Shown piece after piece: positions 25,469-34,425 of a DNA stretch of 64,000 nucleotides. Each line of letters starts with the position of its first letter. Within the stretch, counting starts at the first letter, position 1. A model generated the notes under the pieces. That model worked only from the letters and a program-made list of their open reading frames with translations, was not told where the DNA came from and did no database searches. Position numbers and translations under genes: made by a program. Source of the stretch: DASYAN01 sp034431765 (lineage in GTDB: Bacteria; Chloroflexota; Ktedonobacteria; Ktedonobacterales; Ktedonobacteraceae). Where the stretch lies: assembly GCA_034431765.1 (NCBI GenBank), contig DAOUDD010000145.1, forward strand, positions 11,656-75,655. Reading direction: 5' to 3'.

Positions 25469-27382
25469 TCACTGGACGCAGGCGATAATTGCACTCATAT
25501 TGCCGGTATTACCGGCTTCGTTTGCCTCTTCAATCAGAATGTGCGCCAGCTTTTGTGGATCTCCTCCCAGCGCGAGGATTTCCTGGATACGTTCGTCACG
25601 CAGTTGGTGCCAGAGTCCGTTGGTACAGAGCAGGACCAGGTCGTCGATCTCGACATCCTGCTGAAATAGGTCAATGGTGACGTGATATTCTGGCCCAAGG
25701 TAAGAGTTCGCCGATGTTTTATCTTGTTGCAACTCTTTATTACTGTGCATCGGTATAGAGGGAAGGGGCACAAGGATATCGTTCGTAATGAGGTGTAGTC
25801 CCTTTTGTGCGTTGTAGAGGTAGGCTCTACTGTCGCCAACATCTGCGACGTAGAGGCGGCGTTTGTAGAGGAGCGCGGCTGTCAGCGTGCTCGCCATCGT
25901 GGTTTCATAGTCGGCATTGCAATGATAGACCACCTGGTTTGCCTGGCGCACTGCGTCTCTCATCCATTCGACGAGCACCTTCTCGATTGGCTGTTTGATC
26001 GGTCGCATTCCAGTTGAAAGATGTGGTTTGCCGGGTGTGCCCTCGACGTTTTGAGACGAGGTTGTAAGCAGTGGCAGTAAGACATCTGCGATAGTTTCAA
26101 CGGCGAGCCGGCTGGCCTCATGTCCTCCTGCACCTTTTCCCTGGGGTCCGCGTAGGCCATCAGCGACAGCGATCAGGCTAAATGGCCGTGGTGGAGGTGG
26201 CAGGTTAATGCAGAGTCCCTGCAGGACCAGGAGCATGTCTTCGTTTTCCTTTGCCTGTTTGCCAGTATCGCTGACGTATCCGACCTGGCAGACATCGTTA
26301 ACAAGCGGGGAGGTGACATCTAAAGTGCGCCCGCAGTGGCGGCAGAAGTGCGAAGTGCTACGATTCTCGCGTCCACACAAACCACAAGGATTCTCTGGAA
26401 TGATGGCACGCACGATAATGTTAGCGCTGTTGGTTGCGACTATTGACGCAGCAATCGTAGGGGCAGACCAGAAATTATCTTCTTTCTGCTCAAGTGCAGC
26501 GTTTAGCGCATCGACGAATGCACGAGCGGTAGGATAACGTTTCCCTGGATCGGTCTCCATCGCGCGAAAGATAACCTGATCAACAGCAGGTGGTAGAGCT
26601 AGATTGAGCGAGCTAGGTGCTGGCAGTTCTGCCGCGCGACTGCGCACAACAGCTTGAAAAGGAAGCAGTCCAGTGAACATCTGATACGCGACAATACCCA
26701 TTGAGTAGATATCGCTGGCTGGCTCAGACTTGCCATGCTCTTGCTCAGGAGCGATATAATGTTCAGTGCCAAGCGTTAAGCCTCGTTGTGTTATAGATTG
26801 CTCCTGCTGCACCGCACGCGAGATGCCAAAATCGGTCACAACCAGGCGTCCATCGTTCTGGTGAATCAGCAGATTTGACGGTTTGATATCGCGATGCACA
26901 ATCTGCTGAGGATGATTGTGAATGGCATCAATAGCATCAGCCAGGTCGTGAAGGTAGGCCTGTACCTGTGGGACAGGTAAGGGGCGTTCCGACTTCAGAA
27001 GCTCTTTGAGTGTGCCGCCAGTGACCAGGGGCATAGCCAGGTAGAGGAGTTTGCCATCCTGCCCGAAGTTGAGCACCGGGACGATATTTTTATGCTTTAG
27101 TTGGTGCGCGTAACGTGCCTCACGGCGAAAGCGTTCAACGGCAATTGCCTCGTCCATCGCGTTATTGGCGAGACTGAGCACTTTGAGCGCAACCTGCTCC
27201 ATCTCAAACGTATCGCTGACGCGATAAACCACCCCCATACCACCTATACCGATCAATGTTTCGATGCGGTAACGTCCGGCGACAACCGCTTCGGGTAGCA
27301 GGCAGAGGCAAAATGGATTGGTGCATTGTGTTGTGCCAGGTGGATAGTCCATCTGGCAACGCGGATTTGGGCAGCGTGGCAT
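25469..27382 (-). CDS. Serine/threonine kinase fused to a PP2C-like domain
   Basis: A 637-residue protein starting at ATG 27382. A Cys-rich zinc ribbon (CPNPRCQMDY, TQCTNPFC) is followed by a Hanks-type kinase (about 35-295) with GIGGMGVVYR, VHRDIKPSN, DFG and APEQE. A second ribbon (CGLCGREN, CRHCG) and a PP2C fold (about 375-637) follow. The kinase looks active. The phosphatase keeps ENED and ADG. But the SDG motif reads TNG (Asn588) and the final DN motif reads NM (Asn628), so two metal-binding aspartates are Asn. It may sense metal or phosphoprotein rather than dephosphorylate. The leader holds copy D of the stem-loop element. Confidence 0.88.
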   Translation of the reverse strand: MPRCPNPRCQMDYPPGTTQCTNPFCLCLLPEAVVAGRYRIETLIGIGGMGVVYRVSDTFEMEQVALKVLSLANNAMDEAIAVERFRREARYAHQLKHKNIVPVLNFGQDGKLLYLAMPLVTGGTLKELLKSERPLPVPQVQAYLHDLADAIDAIHNHPQQIVHRDIKPSNLLIHQNDGRLVVTDFGISRAVQQEQSITQRGLTLGTEHYIAPEQEHGKSEPASDIYSMGIVAYQMFTGLLPFQAVVRSRAAELPAPSSLNLALPPAVDQVIFRAMETDPGKRYPTARAFVDALNAALEQKEDNFWSAPTIAASIVATNSANIIVRAIIPENPCGLCGRENRSTSHFCRHCGRTLDVTSPLVNDVCQVGYVSDTGKQAKENEDMLLVLQGLCINLPPPPRPFSLIAVADGLRGPQGKGAGGHEASRLAVETIADVLLPLLTTSSQNVEGTPGKPHLSTGMRPIKQPIEKVLVEWMRDAVRQANQVVYHCNADYETTMASTLTAALLYKRRLYVADVGDSRAYLYNAQKGLHLITNDILVPLPSIPMHSNKELQQDKTSANSYLGPEYHVTIDLFQQDVEIDDLVLLCTNGLWHQLRDERIQEILALGGDPQKLAHILIEEANEAGNTGNMSAIIACVQ

Positions 27383-27395
27383 AGCTTTTCTCTTA

Positions 27396-27559
27396 GATCT
27401 TATACGAAAACTAACGTCGCTAATACATTTCACATAGCTTGAATGATAGCCGCTTCCTACGCGCCGTTCGATTCTGCTTTCTTTGGACGGTTGCTTAGCG
27501 GTCCTAAGTGAATTGTATTGGCTCTCGATCTAGCGTTATGCGCTCACGTTTCCGAAAAG
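27396..27559 (-). promoter_or_regulatory. Leader stem-loop element, copy D (with long insertion)
   Basis: On the minus strand CTTTTCGGAAACGTGAGC (near 27542-27559) and GTTTTCGTATAAGATC (27396-27411) are the two outer parts, about 110 bases apart. The second part ends 13 bases before the kinase start codon. Confidence 0.5.
27451..27487. repeat. Short dispersed repeat, copy 1
   Basis: The sequence CCTACGCGCCGTTCGATTC plus TGCTTTCTTTGGAC recurs with changes at 60319-60365 and 60392-60434. It lies within the insertion of leader copy D. Confidence 0.45.
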
Positions 27560-27885
27560 CAATTAACACTTCTTTTAGAAACGTACAGCGTCGGATAAAA
27601 ACATAGTATACAATACCTTTCCGTACTTCTTGTATGGTTAGTTTAGGGGAACTGTGGCGTGCTGTCAATGCGCTGCTTTTGAGCAGAGTGTGCTGTGACG
27701 TTGTCGGCTTATGACAACAGCGCTATAATCTGTGTACAATTTATTGACCTGCGTGAGAAAATGCAGTAGACTTCTCCCGTTGAAAATGCTGAAGAAGATG
27801 TCTGTAATCTGGATGCAGGCGTTTTTGTAATGAATTGTGCGAAGAAACCGCAATAATAAGTGTAATCAAAGGATAAAACGGTAAT

Positions 27886-28890
27886 ATGTTACAAACGTTG
27901 CCCCTGGTGCTGTTTATCGTGATGGCCGAGGTGTCGGTTGGAGCGGTTGGAGTGCTGGTCTTTCTCGACTGGCGTAACGAGGTGAAGCGCGGCTTTTTGA
28001 CTTCGTATGCCTTTATCTATCTCGTGCTGGCGGGTCTGACTTACTGGTTCCAGCAATACTTCGCGACTCCAGATCTGCTGAATAGCTATACAGTGCTGGA
28101 TAAGGGCTGGACGAGCACGCTCTCGCTGCCCCTGCTGCTCTTCTTCCTACTACTGATCCCATACGGATTTTTCCTGTTGCTGGACAAGACAGCGGGGGTA
28201 GATGAGCCGGAGGGAGAAGACCTCTCCGACAAAGAGGAGCGTGGAGCGGTTGTGCCGCAGCGCCGTTCGTCGCGTGTGCGTATCCTGCGCCTGCTCAGTG
28301 GTGGTGCGACGGTGCTGGCAGGATTGATAACGCTATTTGTGATCGCCATGATCTTTCGCCCGTTAGGTGGAAATGGGATAGGTGGCGTCTTCACGATTGC
28401 CAGCTTCTTCGCGGCGGCCTTTGCGCTGGGAGGTGTGATGACAGCGATGTGGCTTGGGCATTGGTATCTTGTCACACCGGCCCTTTCGGAGCGTCCACTC
28501 CAGTTTTCGACAACGGTAGTCCTGGTCGCGGTGCTTGCGCAAGTAATCTTCGCGCTCGCCGCTGGCCCAACGCTCCTCTTTGGTGGTACTCAAGCCGCAC
28601 ACTCATCACGTCCCGCCGTAGTCGCAACGCCCACGCCAGCCTCACCACCGGCAACTGATGGTTCAGTGAAGCCTGTAGGAACGGTGCAAGTTGCGCCTCT
28701 GAGTGTGGATGCGATTGGCTGGATTCGCATCCTGGTCGGTTTTGTCATGCCCCTGGTCCTGGGTGGTCTGGCCTGGAAGCTCGTGCATGATCGCTCATTT
28801 CAATCCGCGACGGGAATGCTCTACCTCATCGTTGTGTGTGCCCTGGCAGGGGAAGCGATGGCGCGCGGGTTGTTCCTGGTGCATTTGTAA
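27886..28890 (+). CDS. Polytopic membrane protein, unknown function
   Basis: A 334-residue protein with eight probable membrane helices (about 5-25, 38-56, 80-100, 138-158, 168-192, 203-225, 277-297, 308-330) and a charged, Glu-rich loop at 105-125. A Pro/Thr-rich loop lies near 245-262. The AMWLGHWYLVTPALSERPLQ segment suggests a bound group could be coordinated by His, but this is speculative. No family is recognised. The acyl-CoA synthetase downstream is convergent. Confidence 0.75.
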   Translation: MLQTLPLVLFIVMAEVSVGAVGVLVFLDWRNEVKRGFLTSYAFIYLVLAGLTYWFQQYFATPDLLNSYTVLDKGWTSTLSLPLLLFFLLLIPYGFFLLLDKTAGVDEPEGEDLSDKEERGAVVPQRRSSRVRILRLLSGGATVLAGLITLFVIAMIFRPLGGNGIGGVFTIASFFAAAFALGGVMTAMWLGHWYLVTPALSERPLQFSTTVVLVAVLAQVIFALAAGPTLLFGGTQAAHSSRPAVVATPTPASPPATDGSVKPVGTVQVAPLSVDAIGWIRILVGFVMPLVLGGLAWKLVHDRSFQSATGMLYLIVVCALAGEAMARGLFLVHL

Positions 28891-29006
28891 GCCTTCGGGC
28901 GCTCTGTGCGGGTGGAGGCGCAGAGACAGGAACCGAACGTGGGAGAACGGTTTGAGAGGGTCAGGTCACTATCCATTCTCCCTATAGTAACGGTTCGGCT
29001 TTCTTT

Positions 29007-30623
29007 TTACGCTTGCTCTGAGCTTAGTTGCCGGGCTTTTTCGCGCTCTTTGAGGGTGCGGCGTAGGATCTTGCCAGAGGCGGTTTTGGGGATGGCCTCA
29101 AGCAGTTCAATCATGTGCATACGTTTGTAACCGGCTAGCTTGCCGTTGGCGAAGGTGAGGAGTTCCTCCACGGTAGCTTGCTGGTCCTTGCGCAGTACCA
29201 CGAAGCCTTTGATCAGTTCGCCTGCCTCTTCGTCAGGGACGCCGATCACCGCCGATTCTCCGACGGCTGGATGCTCAAGGAGCAGGGCTTCTAGCTCAGC
29301 GGGGGCGATACCGAAGCCTTTGTACTTGATCATCTCTTTTTTGCGCTCGATGATATAGGTATAGCCATCGGCATCGACGTGCCCGATATCACCAGTGTGC
29401 AACCAGCCGTCGCGTAACGCGTTCACCGTCTCCTCAGGGGCTTTCCAGTAACCCTTCATCACCTGTGGGCCGCGAATCAGAATCTCGCCATCCTCGCCGA
29501 CTGGCATCTCCCGTGTGCCGGTCTCCATATCGACGATGCGCTGCTCTGTGTTGTGGATGGGCAGGCCGATACTAGTGAGGCGCACGAATTTAGGATGCTT
29601 TGGCTGTGTGTGTGTAAGAGGTGAGGCTTCTGTGAGACCATAGCCCTGTATCACCCGGGCCGATATTTTCTCCTGTAACCTGCGTGCAGGATCAGGGGCA
29701 AGTGGAGCAGCTCCTGAGAAGACATACTTCACGCTCTTCATCTTGCCGAGGTCAACGGGTGCGTTTGCTAGCGCCAGAACAACGGGTGGGACGGCGAAGT
29801 AGTAGGTTACATTGTGCTGTGCGCACAGTTCCAATGAATCCAGCAGGTCGAAGCGTTCCATAATGACTTGAGTGCCACCGCATGCCAGGAAGCTGCCCGT
29901 CAGCATAGCTCCGTAGATATGGTAGAACGGCAGGAAGAGCAGGGCAACATCAGTGATGTCGGTGCTGAGCGCTATGTTGAGTTGCAGGTTGTTGGACGTG
30001 AGGTTGCGATGGGTGAGCATCGTTCCCTTGGGCAGGCCGGTGGTGCCAGAGGAGTAGGGGAGAGCGAGCAAGTCGTCGCCGCGAATATCGGCGGGATGCA
30101 GCAGTTGCGGTACTGAGCGACGGAGCAGGACGCCGAAAGGAATTGCTTCTGGTAACTCTTCGGGCGCTGTAGTTCCTGTCACAATGATATGCTGCAGGTT
30201 TGGAAACTGTTGCTGTGCTCGTGCTCCAATAAAGATTGGCACCAGCTCTCGCTGGATGAGCAGTGCCTTTGCCTCTGAATCCTCCAGTTGGTAGCTTACC
30301 TCGCGCTCTTTGTACGCTGGATTCATCGGGCTAACCACCACACCGATAGAGGCGGCTGCGATAAAGGTAATCGTGTATTCGGGTCGGTTGGTTGTGTAGA
30401 TACAGAGATGATCACCTTTGCGCAATCCCAGATCGTACAGGCCATTTGCAATGCTGTTGACCATCGAGACGACTTCGCGATAGGTTAGAAAGAGATCATG
30501 GAAGATGATAGCTGTACGCTCAGGGTTGCGCTCGGCGGCTCGGCGGAGCAGGTGATCATAGGGAATATCGGGGAAATCTACAGGGGGCCGAAACAGCTCA
30601 GGAGCGAACATTTTTTCAGACAT
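29007..30623 (-). CDS. AMP-dependent acyl-CoA synthetase (long-chain or 4-coumarate type)
   Basis: A 538-residue ANL-superfamily enzyme that adenylates a carboxylic acid and forms the CoA thioester. The P-loop LPYSSGTTGLPKGTMLTH, the A5 motif QGYGLTEASPL, the hinge region HTGDIGHVDADGYTYIIERKKE and the catalytic lysine motif near the end (PKTASGKILRRTL) are all present. The substrate is not certain; the family covers fatty acids and aromatic acids. I start at ATG 30623, with AAAGGA 8 bases upstream, rather than 30701. The tandem acyl-CoA dehydrogenases 3 kb away suggest a fatty- or branched-acid degradation role. Confidence 0.9.
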   Translation of the reverse strand: MSEKMFAPELFRPPVDFPDIPYDHLLRRAAERNPERTAIIFHDLFLTYREVVSMVNSIANGLYDLGLRKGDHLCIYTTNRPEYTITFIAAASIGVVVSPMNPAYKEREVSYQLEDSEAKALLIQRELVPIFIGARAQQQFPNLQHIIVTGTTAPEELPEAIPFGVLLRRSVPQLLHPADIRGDDLLALPYSSGTTGLPKGTMLTHRNLTSNNLQLNIALSTDITDVALLFLPFYHIYGAMLTGSFLACGGTQVIMERFDLLDSLELCAQHNVTYYFAVPPVVLALANAPVDLGKMKSVKYVFSGAAPLAPDPARRLQEKISARVIQGYGLTEASPLTHTQPKHPKFVRLTSIGLPIHNTEQRIVDMETGTREMPVGEDGEILIRGPQVMKGYWKAPEETVNALRDGWLHTGDIGHVDADGYTYIIERKKEMIKYKGFGIAPAELEALLLEHPAVGESAVIGVPDEEAGELIKGFVVLRKDQQATVEELLTFANGKLAGYKRMHMIELLEAIPKTASGKILRRTLKEREKARQLSSEQA

Positions 30624-31002
30624 GCCAGGAGTCCTTTCTGCTGCAACTCGACGATGAGTACCTGGAAGAGCGTCCGTTGTTTCTCTTTGCGCAAGAGACA
30701 CTCTTCGCAGGAATGGGAATGTATACAGGACGGGACGCGGGCCACGAAAGGGTATGATCTGCCCGATCAGAGCTTTCCCATTCTCGGTTGTGCTCTTGTT
30801 TCTGCGTCGTTCGCAAAGTTTTTGAAGATGGCCTGTTTACAAGCTAAGACACAACGTGAGCGAGAATAGGAATTGTAGGATAAGGATACTCCAGGCATGC
30901 TTATATGGTCAAGTATTGCAGTAGCGTGTTCCGAAAGCTCTGCTTCTACGCAACAAAACATGCTAGAATAAGAATATATACATAGTAATCAGAGGAAAAT
31001 GT

Positions 31003-32619
31003 ATGAGTTATGATATTCCTGGTCTGGACTGGTCGGCAGGAAGAATGATACCGGCCTTTCAAGCGGTTGAGCATCTGGATGTGTATGATATGCGTGGCGC
31101 GGCACGTGTCAGGCAACTTGCGGCAAGCACATGTGCGGGTCTTATCAATCGTCCACAGCCGCGTGTGTATGTAATTTTCAATGATGACGACCAATACTGG
31201 CTGCAACAGCTCGCTGGCGCTGTGCCTCAGACGCTTTGTAGTGCGCGAGGAAATAAGGCCCTGGATGCGCTGCTTACGAGCTATCGTCCAGTCGTGCAGG
31301 GGATAATTATCTACGATCCCGATCTGCCCGATACGGTAAACGTTGCGACAACACTGGCAGGTCAGCGCGATGGGATCGTGCTTGATCCTGGGCTGGCACG
31401 GGAACTTCGGACGCCATACGCGCTTCCGTTACTTCTGGACCTGCGCACGTTTGGTTGGCAAACACGCGTGCAAGCCTACAGTTGGGCTAAAGAACATTTG
31501 CTAGCTGGCTGCGCATCTCGCATGGTAGCTGGGATGAATCCAGGGATTTTGAATGCCTTGCGCTCCTTTCTAGTTGCTACTCGTACCTTTGTCTACTGGC
31601 TGGATACGCGTCCGGCGTTTCCCAATTTCAGCATAGAAATGCTGACGGAGCGAGCGCTGGTGCGACAGATCTATGACGAATTTCCTCCCGGCTCCCTCCA
31701 TCTAGGCTGGTTTGTGGATGAGCCAACCGGTGTTGCGCTGACCTCGCAGCGTGCGATAACGGTGCTGGCCTCCGACTACTTTGACAATCTGGAGGTGTGG
31801 ACGGCGATTCAGCCCGCGACGATGCTTGAGGCTATGGCTAAGCCGACACAGGATGTAGCGCGCGCGCAGCAGAACAAAGTTTATATCTCATTTACGATGA
31901 GTGATGGTGATAATATTCAGTACTGTCAGCATCATATGCTCGGAATCTGGCGCGACTCTCTGCGCGGCTCGTTGCCAATAGGCTGGACACTCTCACCGTT
32001 GCTGCTCGAAGCAGCGCCGGCGCTCGCGGCCTACTATCGAGAAACGGCGACGGAGAACGATGAGCTGATTGCTGGTCCCAGTGGTCTGGGCTACATCTAT
32101 CCATCGCTCTGGCCCGCAGAACATCTGTCGCACTTCCTGGAACGAACGGGCGAATACATGCAACAATTAGGTATGACCACGCTTAACGTGCTGGATACCG
32201 ATTGGTTATCGCGTAAGGGACTGCCCTGGCTCTCGCGCCTCAGCCTGACAGGTATGACCTTCAGGAACAGTGAGCGACGACACGAGTTCGTGCGGACGCT
32301 TGCTCCTTATGGATTGCAGGGGATGCTGAGTGGGGCTGGTTTCTGGTTCAACAATGGAGGGTGTGAGAAAGTGATAGACCAACCGGTCTATCGCAATCTC
32401 GGCCTCGCTTTCTCGGTGGATGTTGCCCTGCGCCTGGTTGAGCGCGCCGTTATCGCGTATCCGCAGCGTCCCCTCTTTCTAAGCCTGTACATTCTGGCCT
32501 GGAATCTTTCGCTTGTGGATGTGCAGAAGATTGTGGAGCGGCTGGGAGACGGGTATGAAGTGGTGCTGCCACGCACGCTGCTCGCCATGCAGTCACAGGC
32601 TCTAGAATCAGTGGTATAA
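31003..32619 (+). CDS. GxGYxYP-domain protein, putative glycoside hydrolase
   Basis: A 538-residue protein with the motif GLGYIYPSLWP (residues about 362-372) that defines the GxGYxYP family, and the FTMSDGDNIQYCQHHMLGIW segment with Asp residues typical of its central barrel. The family is described as putative glycoside hydrolases, mostly from database inference, and the substrate is unknown. There is no signal peptide, so it should be cytoplasmic unless exported otherwise. It lies 10 bases before the P-loop kinase-like gene, in the same direction, implying an operon. Confidence 0.85.
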   Translation: MSYDIPGLDWSAGRMIPAFQAVEHLDVYDMRGAARVRQLAASTCAGLINRPQPRVYVIFNDDDQYWLQQLAGAVPQTLCSARGNKALDALLTSYRPVVQGIIIYDPDLPDTVNVATTLAGQRDGIVLDPGLARELRTPYALPLLLDLRTFGWQTRVQAYSWAKEHLLAGCASRMVAGMNPGILNALRSFLVATRTFVYWLDTRPAFPNFSIEMLTERALVRQIYDEFPPGSLHLGWFVDEPTGVALTSQRAITVLASDYFDNLEVWTAIQPATMLEAMAKPTQDVARAQQNKVYISFTMSDGDNIQYCQHHMLGIWRDSLRGSLPIGWTLSPLLLEAAPALAAYYRETATENDELIAGPSGLGYIYPSLWPAEHLSHFLERTGEYMQQLGMTTLNVLDTDWLSRKGLPWLSRLSLTGMTFRNSERRHEFVRTLAPYGLQGMLSGAGFWFNNGGCEKVIDQPVYRNLGLAFSVDVALRLVERAVIAYPQRPLFLSLYILAWNLSLVDVQKIVERLGDGYEVVLPRTLLAMQSQALESVV

Positions 32620-32629
32620 AAGGAGTGCG

Positions 32630-33223
32630 ATGACTATCTCTATCCCTCAAGGGGCGCAACGCATCGTGGTTGTGGGTACATGCGGGTCAGGAAAAACAAC
32701 GCTTGCCCGGCAGCTTGCGGAAATAGTACACGTGCCACATGTCGAGATGGACGCGCTTTTCTGGGACGCGAACTGGACGCAGGCACCGGTGCCGCTGTTT
32801 CGCGAGCGTGTAGCAAAAGCGCTCTCCGGGCCTACATGGACTACAGATGGGAACTATAGCAAAGTACGTGACCTGACCTGGGGAGCGGCTGATACTATTA
32901 TCTGGCTGGATTATAGCCTGTGGATAATCCTCTTTCGTGTCGTGAAGCGTACATTCAAGCGCATTGTGACGCGAACGGAGCTGTGGAACGGCAATCGAGA
33001 AAACTTTTTTAACGGCGTTCTGACACGTGACTCCATCATCTTGTGGGCTTTACAATCGTATAAGCGCAACCGTATACGTTACTCCGAGATGATGCAGCAT
33101 CCTGATTATGCACATCTGCATTTTGTACGTCTCACCTCTCCACAGGCTACGCGCGAGTGGCTTGCACGTTTTGAGCGAGAGCAACAGGCGCTTGCCCAAA
33201 GTGAGCGGAACGAAGCGGTATGA
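32630..33223 (+). CDS. P-loop nucleotide kinase, FlaR/topology-modulation type
   Basis: A 197-residue protein with a Walker A motif VVGTCGSGKTTLARQLA near residue 15, followed by PHVEMDALFWDANW and WTTDGNYSKVRDLTW. These are features of the adenylate-kinase-like 'DNA topology modulation protein' (FlaR) family. The catalytic role is unknown; a nucleotide or small-molecule kinase is likely. The ATG follows an AGGAG 5 bases upstream, 10 bases after the preceding gene. The 100-base gap before the acyl-CoA dehydrogenase may hold a separate promoter. Confidence 0.8.
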   Translation: MTISIPQGAQRIVVVGTCGSGKTTLARQLAEIVHVPHVEMDALFWDANWTQAPVPLFRERVAKALSGPTWTTDGNYSKVRDLTWGAADTIIWLDYSLWIILFRVVKRTFKRIVTRTELWNGNRENFFNGVLTRDSIILWALQSYKRNRIRYSEMMQHPDYAHLHFVRLTSPQATREWLARFEREQQALAQSERNEAV

Positions 33224-33322
33224 GGCTGAGTGGCCTCTTCTCTTGCGCTTTTTTCCCTATCCTTCTACAATTAAGAATATTCCTTCTGTATCCTTGAGCG
33301 TGTGTAGCGAAGGGATAGAGCT

Positions 33323-34420
33323 ATGCTAGATTTTTCTCTTACAGACGAACAGGAAGAGGTGCGGCGGCTGGCACATAGGCTTGCGCTCGATCACCTGCGA
33401 CCTCACGCGCGTGAGGCGGAACGGAGTGGGGATATCTCCCCAGAGCTATGGCGAGTGCTTGCGCAAACCGGGTTGATGACACCATTCCCCGAAAGCTACG
33501 GCGGTTCGGGAGCGCTTGAGGCGAGTACGTATGTGCTGATCGCTGAGGAACTGGGATTTGGTGATGGCGGGCTGGCGCTGAATGTTCTCAGCTCACTACC
33601 AGGCCTTCTCTCCGTCTGGCTTCTGGGGAGCGAAGAGCAGCGTCTACATTACATTGTTCCCTTCTGTCAGCAATCTGAAAGCTGCATGCACTGGAGTAGT
33701 CTGGCCTTTGCCGAACCGGGTGGCAGCTATATGTTGAGAGATGTAGCTCTGACAGCCCATCTCCACGCTGATGGTTATCTTCTGAATGGCTCTAAGCGGA
33801 ACGTCCTGTGGAGAGGTAAGAATTCGTTGCATGTTGTGCTAGCACGGCTGACCGATAAGGATAGTCCGGCGAGAATATGTGCGTTTGTGCTGCCTGAGCA
33901 GGCAGAGGGGTTGCAGGTGGTTGCGGAAGAGCAGAAGCTTGGCATGCTGGCAGTTCCTTCTGTCTCTCTTCATTTACGGGATGTAAAAGTTCCTGTTGTG
34001 AATCTATTAGGTACGCCTGAGAGTATCGATGTGCTGCGTGTCGCTGCCCTATCGGCCCTGTTTCGTGCGGGAATTGCCTGTGGAACGGCGCGGGCGGCTC
34101 TGGAGTATGCAGGTGAGTATGCTGTGGAACGTGTAGCATTTGGTCGGCCAATCGTCTCGTACCAGAGTATCGCCTTTCTACTGGCGGAGATGGCGATGAA
34201 GCTGGATGCTGTGCGTTTGCAGCTCTGGTACGCTGCTTCGCTCTGGGATGCTGCAACTGATGGGACGCTGTTGCTACGCGAGGCCGAGGCTGCACAAACG
34301 CAGGCGGTGAAGCTGGCGCAGAGTGCGACTATCGACGCTGTCCAGGTGCTTGGTGGAGCTGGCTTTATGCAGGATCATCCTGTTGAAATGTGGATGCGCA
34401 ACGCCGCCGCAATGGAGTAA
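33323..34420 (+). CDS. Acyl-CoA dehydrogenase-like subunit lacking the catalytic Glu
   Basis: A 365-residue protein of the acyl-CoA dehydrogenase fold: N-terminal LTDEQEEVRRLAHRLALDHL, a central beta domain and a C-terminal helical domain. It keeps the FAD-contact motif VERVAFGRPIVSYQS. It ends at VEMWMRNAAAME, before the usual IYEGT segment that holds the catalytic base of MCAD-type enzymes. The alternative IVD/LCAD site reads IDVLR, with no Glu. The next gene has the reverse pattern, so the two probably form a heteromer. They are separated by only 5 bases. Confidence 0.85.
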   Translation: MLDFSLTDEQEEVRRLAHRLALDHLRPHAREAERSGDISPELWRVLAQTGLMTPFPESYGGSGALEASTYVLIAEELGFGDGGLALNVLSSLPGLLSVWLLGSEEQRLHYIVPFCQQSESCMHWSSLAFAEPGGSYMLRDVALTAHLHADGYLLNGSKRNVLWRGKNSLHVVLARLTDKDSPARICAFVLPEQAEGLQVVAEEQKLGMLAVPSVSLHLRDVKVPVVNLLGTPESIDVLRVAALSALFRAGIACGTARAALEYAGEYAVERVAFGRPIVSYQSIAFLLAEMAMKLDAVRLQLWYAASLWDAATDGTLLLREAEAAQTQAVKLAQSATIDAVQVLGGAGFMQDHPVEMWMRNAAAME

Positions 34421-34425
34421 GAAAG

